Position numbers and translations under genes: made by a program
In this document: piece after piece, positions 1-5,597 of the stretch
Layout of the letters: each line of letters starts with the position of its first letter
How positions within the stretch are numbered: the first letter of the stretch is position 1
NCBI GenBank assembly: GCA_937902695.1
Contig: CALFNI010000599.1
Coordinates: 1-5,597 of the forward strand
Direction: 5' to 3'
Source: an uncultured Rhodanobacteraceae bacterium
GTDB lineage: Bacteria > Pseudomonadota > Gammaproteobacteria > Xanthomonadales > Rhodanobacteraceae
DNA: 5,597 bases
Notes under the pieces: model-generated
Told to the model about the DNA's origin: nothing
The model's database searches: none
What the model saw: only the letters and a program-made list of their open reading frames with translations

Positions 1-2133
1 GCAGGGTCGGAGTGGATCCGCACCGTGCCGCGCTTCGGTTACCGATGGGCCGGCGCCCTCGACGCCGACGACGAGGCGCGGGCCGCGGACGTCCCGGCAC
101 ACGCTGCGCCCGAGCCCGGCACGGCGATCGCTCGCCGAACCTCGGCGCGCAGGCGCCGGATCGCGGTCGGCGCGGCGCTCGTCGCCGTCATCGTTGCGCT
201 CGCGGTCGCGTGGCGCCTGGGCACGCGTCGCGACGATGTCGCGCCGAGCATAGCCGGCGTCGCCACGCCCGGATCGCCCAAGGAGCCGGCGCTGCCGGCG
301 CTCGTGCTGCCGGCGGAGATCGATGCGCCGGACGACTGGAAATGGCTGCGCTTCGGGGTCATGGATCTCGTCGCAAACCGCCTGCGCAGCGGCTCGCTCG
401 TGACCGTCCCCAGCGAGAGCGTCGTCGCGATTCTGAAGCAGCGCGCAGCGGCGAGCGGCGATGCGTTGCTCGCCGATCCGTCGCTCGGACAGATCGCCGC
501 GCTGCGTGTCTTGCCGCGCGTAACACTCGAGAACGGGCGCTGGACCGTGAAGCTCGAGGCGAGCGGCATGCAGCGCGCGGTCGATGCCGAGGCCGACGCG
601 GCCGATCCGATCGCGGCGGCACGAGAAGCGTCGAAACGACTCGTCGCGAAGATCGGCCTCACGCCCTCGACGCCCGATGACGCGGTGCCGGGCCTCGACG
701 ATCTGCTGCAGCGCTCGGGCGCCGCCATGCTCGCCGACCAGCTCGACGACGCGCGCAAGCTCATCGAGGCGGCGCCGCCGGAACTGCGCGCCGCGCCGCG
801 CGTGCAGCAGCGCATGGCGCAGATCGAGCTTCGCGCCGGCGACTACGAGGCCGTCGAAAAGCGCCTCGTGGCGCTGATCGACCGCCTCGACCCGAAGCGC
901 GATGCGGCACTTCGCGCGCGGGCCCTGATCACGCTGGCGTCCTCGCACGTGCGCCGCAACCAGTTCGACCGCGCCGACGAGGCGTACGCGGAGGCGATCG
1001 CGCTGCGCGCCGACGCGAAGGATCCGGAGGCGCTCGGCATCGCGTATCTCGGCCGCGGCGTCGTGCTCGCGACGCGCGGGCGCTTCGACGAGGCGTCGGC
1101 CGATCTCGGCCGCGCGCGCATCGAGCTCGAGACGGCGGGCGATCCGCTCGGCGTTGCGCAGGTCGACGTCAACCTCGGCGATTTCCAGGCCATGCGGCAT
1201 CGACCGGCCGACGCGGTGCCGATCCTGAGGAATGCGGCCGACCGCTTCGAGAAGCTCGGCGCGCGCGAGGGACGCGTCTATGCGCTCGTCGCGCTCGCGT
1301 CGGCCGAGCGCGCGCTGCTCGACCCGGTTGCGGCGCTCGCGACGACGGACCGCTTCTGGCCGCCCGAATCCGGCACGAGCAATCCGCGCATGCGCTGGAA
1401 TGCCGTGCGGGCGCGCATCGAGGCGCTGGCGGCAAACGGGCGGCTGCGCGATGCATCGCTGCTCGTCGAGCGCGTGCGTGCCGAATCCGATCCGAAGCGC
1501 GACGCCGCGGTGCGCCTCGCGGTCGAGGCCGTCGCAGCCCGCATTGCCGCCGCGCGCGGCGATTACGCCGGCGCGGCGCGCCTGGTCGACGCATCGGCGA
1601 CCGCCGCACTGCGCGATGCCGACAAGGGCCTCTACGCGAAAACGCTGCTGCTTGGCGCGAGCGTGTCACGGCAGCGCGGCGATGCCGTGCATGCGACGGA
1701 ACTGGCCGCGCGGCTGCATGAGGAGGCCGCGACGGCGGCCGACGAAGCGGTCGCGGTCGTCGCCGCGATCGGCGACGCCGAGCAGGCCGCCGCCGAGGGT
1801 CGCCGCGATGCGGCACTGCAGGGATTCGCGGCCGCGCTGCAACGCGCGGAGAAGCTCAACGTACCGGATGCTATCGTCGCGGTCGGCGCGCCCTACATCG
1901 ACGCGTTGATCGCGGCGAGCCATCTCGACGAAGCGCGCGCGGTCGCCGGCCGCCTCGCGCCGTTCGCCGACCGCGACCTTCGTGCGGCGTGGGCGCAGGT
2001 CAGACTCTATCGCGCGCTCGATCGGCCCGATGCCGAGCAGAAGGCGCTCGCTTCCGCGACGCGCCTCGCCGGCGACGGCGCGCTGCCTGAAGCTGCCGGC
2101 ACGTCGCCGCAGGGCGATTCCACGCCACGCTGA
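1..2133 (+). CDS. CadC-like membrane-bound winged-helix transcriptional regulator with periplasmic TPR-like domain (5' end missing)
   Basis: The reading frame is open from base 1, so the true start lies upstream; the GTG at 25 is inside the domain and is not the start. The first codons read AGSEWIRTVPRFGYRWAGAL, the typical C-terminal wing of an OmpR/CadC-type winged helix (IRTVPRxGYRW). Counting from base 1 (710 residues visible), a basic RRRR patch precedes one transmembrane segment at about 54-71, so the DNA-binding part is cytoplasmic and the rest periplasmic. Residues about 98-145 (LPALVLP, then FGVMDLVANRLRSG and VTVPSESVVAIL) alternate strand and helix and resemble the TolB-N-like segment of such regulators. 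From about 232 to 698 the protein is Ala/Arg-rich helical hairpins of TPR type, clearest at 306-346, 346-382 and 384-423. No cysteine is visible, so CadC-style disulfide sensing is unlikely. Family assignment is firm; signal and target genes are unknown. About 80-100 N-terminal residues are probably missing. Confidence 0.88.
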   Translation, partial: AGSEWIRTVPRFGYRWAGALDADDEARAADVPAHAAPEPGTAIARRTSARRRRIAVGAALVAVIVALAVAWRLGTRRDDVAPSIAGVATPGSPKEPALPALVLPAEIDAPDDWKWLRFGVMDLVANRLRSGSLVTVPSESVVAILKQRAAASGDALLADPSLGQIAALRVLPRVTLENGRWTVKLEASGMQRAVDAEADAADPIAAAREASKRLVAKIGLTPSTPDDAVPGLDDLLQRSGAAMLADQLDDARKLIEAAPPELRAAPRVQQRMAQIELRAGDYEAVEKRLVALIDRLDPKRDAALRARALITLASSHVRRNQFDRADEAYAEAIALRADAKDPEALGIAYLGRGVVLATRGRFDEASADLGRARIELETAGDPLGVAQVDVNLGDFQAMRHRPADAVPILRNAADRFEKLGAREGRVYALVALASAERALLDPVAALATTDRFWPPESGTSNPRMRWNAVRARIEALAANGRLRDASLLVERVRAESDPKRDAAVRLAVEAVAARIAAARGDYAGAARLVDASATAALRDADKGLYAKTLLLGASVSRQRGDAVHATELAARLHEEAATAADEAVAVVAAIGDAEQAAAEGRRDAALQGFAAALQRAEKLNVPDAIVAVGAPYIDALIAASHLDEARAVAGRLAPFADRDLRAAWAQVRLYRALDRPDAEQKALASATRLAGDGALPEAAGTSPQGDSTPR
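160..213 (+). other. Single transmembrane segment of the regulator
   Basis: The encoded stretch runs from IAVGAALV to LAVAW, about 18 residues without a charge. It is flanked by RRRR on the N-terminal side and by RLGTRRDD on the C-terminal side. The position directly after the winged-helix domain and a 30-40 residue linker is that of CadC/ToxR-type proteins. By the positive-inside rule the winged helix would be cytoplasmic, although arginines lie on both sides. Confidence 0.8.
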
Positions 2134-2202
2134 GCGCCGCGCCGCATCGCGCGAACATCGAAATCACATCGATAGCGCATGTGCAAGCTGCTGTTCCGAC
2201 GC

Positions 2203-2208
2203 GATAAT
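2203..2208 (+). promoter_or_regulatory. Possible -10 element (GATAAT) for the propeller gene
   Basis: GATAAT matches the sigma-70 -10 consensus at five of six positions and stands out in a GC-rich gap. It lies inside a small palindrome (GCGAT-A-ATCGC, 2201-2211). No good -35 hexamer is found at the proper distance (TGTGCA at 17 bases), so an activator would be needed or the match is chance. A start near 2215 would give a leader of about 50 bases. Confidence 0.3.
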
Positions 2209-2220
2209 CGCGCGCAGCTC

Positions 2221-2243
2221 GCGCCGTCGCGGCGCCGGTCGCC
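2221..2243 (+). terminator. Short GC hairpins followed by TTTT, weak terminator or leader structure
   Basis: GCGCCG (2221-2226) pairs with CGGCGC (2230-2235) around a three-base loop. An alternative, GGCG (2231-2234) with CGCC (2240-2243), is followed directly by TTTT at 2244-2247. The two structures are mutually exclusive because they share 2231-2235. They could end transcription from the regulator gene or fold in the leader of the propeller gene, ending only 12 bases before its Shine-Dalgarno site. The stems are short and common in GC-rich DNA. Confidence 0.25.
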
Positions 2244-2255
2244 TTTTGTCTCTGC

Positions 2256-2260
2256 AAGGA
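2256..2260 (+). promoter_or_regulatory. Ribosome binding site that fixes the start of the propeller gene
   Basis: AAGGA lies six bases before the ATG at 2267. It decides the start: the frame stays open further upstream to 1982, but that extension overlaps the end of the regulator gene, is Arg/Ser-rich, and would bury the clear signal peptide that begins at 2267. Confidence 0.8.
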
Positions 2261-2266
2261 TTCCCG

Positions 2267-4243
2267 ATGACGAAGTTCGCTCGTTTGGTTGGTGCGCTGC
2301 TCGCCGGTCTTGTCGCCTCGGCGAGCGTCTGCGCCGCGAATCTCACGCCGGTCGATGCGGGGGGCGGCGCGCTGTCGCCGCCGGTCGCGCAGGGCGGCTA
2401 TCTCTATGTCGGCACCGGCGCGACGCTGTCGGTCTGGAACATGACCGATCCGGCGAACCCGGTCTATGAAGGCAGGAGCGCCGCCGCGCCGGCGCAGGGG
2501 CCGATCCGCGCGCTGACGATGGTCGGCGATTACCTCTATGCGGCCTGGAACACCCCGTCGGACACGGGCGGCCTCACCGTCTATGCGTTGAACGATCCGG
2601 CGCACCCCACGGCCGTCGCCGAGATCGACGACTACATCGCCTCGGACTTCAAGCGCCCGTCGGGCCTCGCGGCGAGCGGCAATTACGTTTACGTCGGCGA
2701 CGCCGACAACGGCCTCGTCGTGCTCGACGCGACCGATGCGCTGAACCCGACGTTCGTCGGCACCGTCGACGGCGTCTTCGAGTTCGACGCGATGGCGACG
2801 TTCGGCAACACGCTGCTCGCGACCGGCACGAGCTTCATCGGCGGACGCAACGTCGATGTCATCGATCTCTCGGATCCCGCGGCGCCGGTGCTCGCCGGGC
2901 AGACGTCGCTCGACGGCTCGACCGTGCTGCGCGCCGTGCTCACCGACGGCTATGCGCTCGGCGTCGGCATCGAGCTCCAGGTTTACGATCTGTCCGATCC
3001 GACCAATATCCAGGAAGTGTTCTCGACCGCGATCGACGAAGCCACCCAGGCGATCCGCGACGGCAACACGCTCTATCTCGTCGGCGCGAGCGGCATCCAG
3101 GTCTGGGATTTCACGACGCCGGCCGCGCCCGCGCTGGTCCGCACGGTCGCGATGGATGCGTTCCTGCCCGATCAGGTCGTCGATGCGCCGTTCGGTCCGG
3201 TGATCCTGACGCACACCGATCGCGGGCTCGTGCTCGACGTCGCCGACGCGCAGAATCCGACGCTCGCGTCAGAGTTCGCGCTGCCGTTCGGCGTCGCCGT
3301 GCACGCCGGCGACTTCGATGCGATGCATGCGTATTTCGCCGAGGAAGCCTACGGCCTTTCGGCGTCGGCGCTGCCTTCGTTCGATGCGGTCGGGCGCTAC
3401 GACGCGGATCTTCCGTTCGATCCGGCCGCGCGCGACATGGAGGACATCTCGGTCGACGGCGGCCGCGCCTATCTCTCGGCGTGGGGCTACGGCGTGCTGA
3501 TCGTCGATCTTTCGGATCCCGCGGCGCCGGCCGAGCTCGGACGCTTCGAGTTCCCGTTTGCGAGCACGATCGAGGCACACGGCGATCGCGTCTACGTGGC
3601 GAGCACGACGAACGGCGGCATCTTCAGGATCCTCGACGTATCCGATCCGACAGCGCCGAGCGAGCTCGGCTCGCTGACGACGAGCCAGACCTACGGCCTC
3701 ACCGTGCGCGGTAACTACGCGTATCTGGTCGACGGCGCCGACTTCGGCGACGGCGGGCTGCGCGTCGTCGATGTCTCGAATGCGTCCTCGCCGACGCTCG
3801 TCGGGCAGGATACCGGTTGTCCGTATGCGAACGGCATCGACGTTTCGGCCGACGGCAACACGGCGTATGTCGCCTGCGCGTCGGACGAGAGCTTCGCCAA
3901 TGCGCTGCGCATCGTCGACACGACCGACAAGGCCAATCCGGTCCTGATCGGCAGCGTCGCGCTGCCGGGCAGCACGCAGCTCCCGGATTTCAACACGGCG
4001 TACGCGGTCATCGTCGACGGCGAGACCGCCTATGTCGGCAACGAATACGGCGTCGACGAAGTGGACATCAGCGACCCGGCGCATCCGGTGCAGACGGTGC
4101 GACACGAAACGGGCTACGCGGTGCGCTCGCTGGCGCGCGATCCGGCGGGACGCATCCTCGCGTTCGCGGGCGAGGCGGGCACGTTCCTCTTCGATGCCGG
4201 CGCCGTCGCCGACCGCATCTTCTCGAGCGGCTTCGAACCGTAG
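2267..4243 (+). CDS. Secreted LVIVD-repeat beta-propeller protein with C-terminal IFxxGFE tail
   Basis: The product has 658 residues. The ATG follows AAGGA at six bases. Residues 1-24 form a Sec signal peptide (MTKF, hydrophobic core LVGALLAGLVA, cleavage near VCA-A or CAA-N). C22 does not look like a lipobox cysteine because V precedes it. The rest is a series of 40-50 residue units, each with a strand ending in a motif like VIDLSDPAAP, the hallmark of LVIVD repeats (Pfam LVIVD). Twelve units are clear at residues 54, 103, 150, 196, 237, 277, 321, 410, 453, 498, 547 and 596; degenerate ones lie at about 364 and 638. Fourteen units fit two seven-bladed propellers, which is inference. Only C518 and C537 remain in the mature protein. 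It ends ADRIFSSGFEP, a tail I associate with exported Lysobacterales proteins. No catalytic motif is visible; a binding, adhesion or surface role is likely but unproven. Similar repeats occur in 'choice-of-anchor' surface proteins. Confidence 0.9.
   Translation: MTKFARLVGALLAGLVASASVCAANLTPVDAGGGALSPPVAQGGYLYVGTGATLSVWNMTDPANPVYEGRSAAAPAQGPIRALTMVGDYLYAAWNTPSDTGGLTVYALNDPAHPTAVAEIDDYIASDFKRPSGLAASGNYVYVGDADNGLVVLDATDALNPTFVGTVDGVFEFDAMATFGNTLLATGTSFIGGRNVDVIDLSDPAAPVLAGQTSLDGSTVLRAVLTDGYALGVGIELQVYDLSDPTNIQEVFSTAIDEATQAIRDGNTLYLVGASGIQVWDFTTPAAPALVRTVAMDAFLPDQVVDAPFGPVILTHTDRGLVLDVADAQNPTLASEFALPFGVAVHAGDFDAMHAYFAEEAYGLSASALPSFDAVGRYDADLPFDPAARDMEDISVDGGRAYLSAWGYGVLIVDLSDPAAPAELGRFEFPFASTIEAHGDRVYVASTTNGGIFRILDVSDPTAPSELGSLTTSQTYGLTVRGNYAYLVDGADFGDGGLRVVDVSNASSPTLVGQDTGCPYANGIDVSADGNTAYVACASDESFANALRIVDTTDKANPVLIGSVALPGSTQLPDFNTAYAVIVDGETAYVGNEYGVDEVDISDPAHPVQTVRHETGYAVRSLARDPAGRILAFAGEAGTFLFDAGAVADRIFSSGFEP
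2426..4201 (+). repeat. Tandem LVIVD-type protein repeats (14 units, 2 degenerate)
   Basis: Protein repeats with a period of 40-49 residues (spacings 49, 47, 46, 41, 40, 44, 43, 46, 43, 45, 49, 49, 42) cover residues 54-645. The core is a hydrophobic strand, then D-[LVAT]-[ST]-DP-x-x-P, for example WNMTDPANP (57), IDLSDPAAP (199), LDVSDPTAP (456) and VDISDPAHP (599). Each core is followed 15-30 residues later by a GNYVYV/GDRVYV-type strand. The units at 364 and 638 have lost the DPxxP part. DNA identity between units is mostly low except for a 19-base match (see findings). Confidence 0.85.
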
Positions 4244-4283
4244 CCGTTCGCGCGTTTTCGGGCGCGCGCTCCGCCAGGGGTGG

Positions 4284-4334
4284 GCACGCACGCCGGTGCG
4301 TGCGGCTCCGCGCGTCCGCGGATGGGCGCGCGGA
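4284..4334 (+). terminator. Tandem GC hairpins after the propeller gene, probable terminator
   Basis: GCACGCAC (4284-4291) pairs perfectly with GTGCGTGC (4296-4303) around a GCCG tetraloop. Three bases later TCCGCGCG (4307-4314) pairs perfectly with CGCGCGGA (4327-4334) around a 12-base loop. The first stem begins 41 bases after the stop codon at 4241-4243. There is no T tract after either, so this is not a classical intrinsic terminator. It may act with Rho, protect the 3' end of the mRNA, or serve both strands. Confidence 0.45.
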
Positions 4335-4342
4335 ACCGCTTC

Positions 4343-4366
4343 TTACACAGGTAAAGTCTCGTAAAG
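4343..4366 (+). promoter_or_regulatory. GTAAAG direct repeat, possible response-regulator operator
   Basis: GTAAAG occurs at 4351-4356 and 4361-4366, exactly one helical turn (10 bases) apart. TTAC at 4343-4346 forms an inverted repeat with the first copy (TTAC-ACAG-GTAA). Tandem hexamers with 10-11 base period are typical of OmpR/PhoB-family binding sites. The element sits 212 bases before the receptor start and 107 bases after the propeller stop. Which protein binds is unknown. Confidence 0.35.
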
Positions 4367-4563
4367 ATGGATCGGCCGAACGCTTGACGGTCGCGTCCGG
4401 CGCGCTGCGAACCCGCTTCAGGCGCGATCCCGAAAGGTGAATAGATCGGAAGTCGCAGGGGCATGCGTCTTCAGACCTAGGCCGCCTGTCGGTAGTGAAA
4501 TCCGCGCGCGGCTGGCACAAAACGCCGTTGCGCCGTGCCCAAGGGGGGAGCGGCGCCAGCCCC

Positions 4564-4568
4564 GAGGA
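4564..4568 (+). promoter_or_regulatory. Ribosome binding site of the TonB-dependent receptor gene
   Basis: GAGGA lies 10 bases before the ATG at 4579, a slightly long but workable distance. In-frame GTG (4495) and TTG (4528) codons lie upstream before the in-frame TGA at 4438, but neither begins a signal peptide, while the ATG does. Confidence 0.55.
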
Positions 4569-4578
4569 CGCCCATAGA

Positions 4579-5597
4579 ATGAAAACGATTGCCATCGTGC
4601 CGGGCGCGATTGCGCTCGCCATCGCCAACTGCCTCGCGATCGCGGCGCCCGCCGACGAGGCGAGCTCGCCCGATCAGGCCCAGGTTGCAGAGGCCGATCA
4701 GGGCACTCCGACCGAGCTGCCGCGGGTCGAGGTGCGCGAGCGCCGTCAGGACGACACGCGCCCGAAGCTGCAGCACATCATGAAGGAGGTCGACGGGCCG
4801 CTGATCACGGTCACCAAGAAGACCTCGATCACGAAGCTCGACAACGTCCCGACGATCGTCGACAACAACCTGCGCGAAGTCTTCGCGCAGACGCCGGGCA
4901 TCTACTACTCCGAGCAGCAGAGCCCGGGCCAGCTGAATCTTTCGTACCGCGGCATCGGCAATCCGCAGGAGTCGGAGTTCGTCACGGTCATGCTCGACGG
5001 CATTCCGCTCGAGGGCGACTGGATCGGCTTCCCGACGATCTACACGTTCCCGCTGCCGCAGACGCTCGGCGAAGTGCAGCTGATCCGCGGCGGCAGCTCG
5101 CTGCTGTACGGGCCCGAACCGCCGCCGGTCATCAACCTGATCAGCAGGAAGCCCGTCGCCGACCGCGAGCTCGCCGGCTACACCGAGAACGTCGTCGGCA
5201 GCAACGGCATGTTCGGCACGTTCAACGAGCTCTCCGGCACGAACGGCGACTGGGATTACCTCGTCGACGCGCACTATCGCAAGAACGACGGCGAGCGCGA
5301 CAACGGCGACTCGCGCCTCAAGGGCGCCGATTTCCATCTGGGCCATCGCTGGAACGACGACGCCTACACCGCGTTCGACTTCCACGCCTACATGCTCAAC
5401 ACGGGCGATCCCGGCAAGCTCAACATCCAGCAGTTCAACGCCGACAACGAACAGACCACGACGCCGTTCAACCGGCTCTGGACCGATCGCTACGTCGCGA
5501 GCCTGACGCACACGCAGAACCTCACGCCCGATTCGGAAGTCGTCGCCAAGCTCTGGTCGGGCTATCAGGACCAGGCCTCGCGCTCGCAAGGCCGGCC
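4579..5597 (+). CDS. TonB-dependent outer-membrane receptor, FecA-like plug domain (3' end missing)
   Basis: The frame is open from ATG 4579 to the window end, giving 339 complete codons; full receptors of this type usually have 650-800 residues. Residues 1 to about 22-25 are a signal peptide (MKTIAIV, core GAIALAIA, cleavage near AIA-A). Residues 47-55 (LPRVEVRER) could be the TonB box. There is no room for an N-terminal STN signalling domain, so sigma/anti-sigma surface signalling as in E. coli FecA is unlikely. The plug covers about 75-192: NLREVFAQTPGIYYSE (97-112), SYRGIGNP (122-129), VMLDGIPLEGD (137-147) and VQLIRGGSSLLYGPEPPPV (166-184). The barrel starts near 193 with alternating strands such as DWDYLVDAHYRKNDGE. 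The ligand is probably a ferric chelate, but that is inference from similarity to FecA-type receptors; no specificity residue can be read. The receptor would sit in the outer membrane and take energy from TonB-ExbB-ExbD. No Fur box is evident upstream. Confidence 0.92.
   Translation, partial: MKTIAIVPGAIALAIANCLAIAAPADEASSPDQAQVAEADQGTPTELPRVEVRERRQDDTRPKLQHIMKEVDGPLITVTKKTSITKLDNVPTIVDNNLREVFAQTPGIYYSEQQSPGQLNLSYRGIGNPQESEFVTVMLDGIPLEGDWIGFPTIYTFPLPQTLGEVQLIRGGSSLLYGPEPPPVINLISRKPVADRELAGYTENVVGSNGMFGTFNELSGTNGDWDYLVDAHYRKNDGERDNGDSRLKGADFHLGHRWNDDAYTAFDFHAYMLNTGDPGKLNIQQFNADNEQTTTPFNRLWTDRYVASLTHTQNLTPDSEVVAKLWSGYQDQASRSQGR

Larger units (their letters stand above)
4244..4578. other. 335-base non-coding gap between propeller and receptor genes
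   Basis: I find no credible gene here on either strand. The first part (4284-4334) holds two tandem GC hairpins, the middle (4341-4366) a short AT-richer island with repeated GTAAAG, and the end a purine-rich stretch (AAGGGGGGAG at 4541-4550) and the receptor ribosome binding site. A TTGACG at 4384-4389 resembles a -35 element, but no -10 hexamer follows at 16-18 bases. I looked for the conserved core of cobalamin and TPP riboswitches, which often precede such receptors, and did not see them. Confidence 0.6.

Noticed and set aside
25..27. GTG as start of the regulator
   Set aside because: The eight codons before it (AGSEWIRT) continue the winged-helix wing motif, so the gene enters from outside the window.
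39..815. Long open frame on the minus strand opposite the regulator
   Set aside because: It is Ser/Arg/Ala-rich, without domain text, and mirrors the codon bias of the clearly real + strand gene, as is common in GC-rich DNA.
1982..2266. N-terminal extension of the propeller gene
   Set aside because: It overlaps the regulator's 3' end, is Arg/Ser-rich and would place the signal peptide inside the protein; the ATG at 2267 has a good Shine-Dalgarno site.
2333..2335. Lipoprotein cysteine at residue 22 of the propeller protein
   Set aside because: The residues before it (ASV) do not fit a lipobox, which needs G or A just before the cysteine; normal signal peptidase sites lie directly after it.
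2000..3214. 404-codon open frame on the minus strand opposite the propeller gene
   Set aside because: The product is extremely Arg/Asp-rich with no motif; the opposite strand encodes clear LVIVD repeats.
3269..4291. 340-codon open frame on the minus strand
   Set aside because: Same low-complexity Arg/Ala/Asp composition as an antisense shadow; no ribosome site or recognisable fold.
4463..4480. Five-codon leader peptide (MRLQT) upstream of the receptor
   Set aside because: It has only a weak ribosome site, no regulatory codon run and no attached attenuator; such short frames arise by chance.
4380..4578. Cobalamin riboswitch before the receptor
   Set aside because: The conserved core and B12-box-like sequence are not found; partial resemblances around 4470-4500 are too weak.
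4574..4595. Fur box at the receptor start (AATGAAAACGATT)
   Set aside because: It only loosely resembles the GATAATGATAATCATTATC consensus and most of it is the first codons of the gene.
4477..5589. 370-codon open frame on the minus strand opposite the receptor
   Set aside because: The + strand frame from 4579 encodes an unmistakable signal peptide and TonB receptor plug, so the minus frame is a shadow of its codon bias.

Overview
The window is GC-rich (by eye roughly two thirds G+C) and all three recognisable genes lie on the + strand. The layout, the three protein types and above all a secreted protein ending in IFSSGFEP suggest a gammaproteobacterium of the order Lysobacterales (Xanthomonadales), possibly Rhodanobacteraceae such as Dokdonella-like bacteria. 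This placement is inference from remembered family features, not a search result.

Layout. Bases 1-2133 hold the 3' part of a membrane-anchored, CadC-like one-component regulator. It has the last strands of a winged-helix DNA-binding domain, one transmembrane segment and a long periplasmic, TPR-like helical region. A 133-base gap (2134-2266) follows, with a possible -10 element, small hairpins and a good Shine-Dalgarno site. Bases 2267-4243 encode a secreted protein of 658 residues made almost entirely of LVIVD-type beta-propeller repeats. I count 14 repeat units, two of them degenerate, which would fit two seven-bladed propellers, followed by the short C-terminal tail. Bases 4244-4578 (335 bases) are non-coding, with two tandem GC hairpins just after the gene and then an AT-richer island carrying a GTAAAG direct repeat with a 10-base period. 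From 4579 to the window end runs the 5' part of a TonB-dependent outer-membrane receptor with a FecA-like plug domain.

How they work together. Nothing proves one pathway. The spacing, and the hairpins between the second and third genes, suggest separate transcription units rather than a tight operon. All three products act in the cell envelope: an inner-membrane sensor-regulator, an exported propeller protein, and an outer-membrane importer probably for a ferric chelate or similar ligand. The regulator could control a neighbour, but its target site cannot be read from the sequence.

The most interesting points are the propeller protein with its C-terminal IFxxGFE tail, which may be an uncharacterised sorting or processing signal, and the GTAAAG repeat upstream of the receptor gene. 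I see no mobile element, CRISPR array, tRNA or rRNA.
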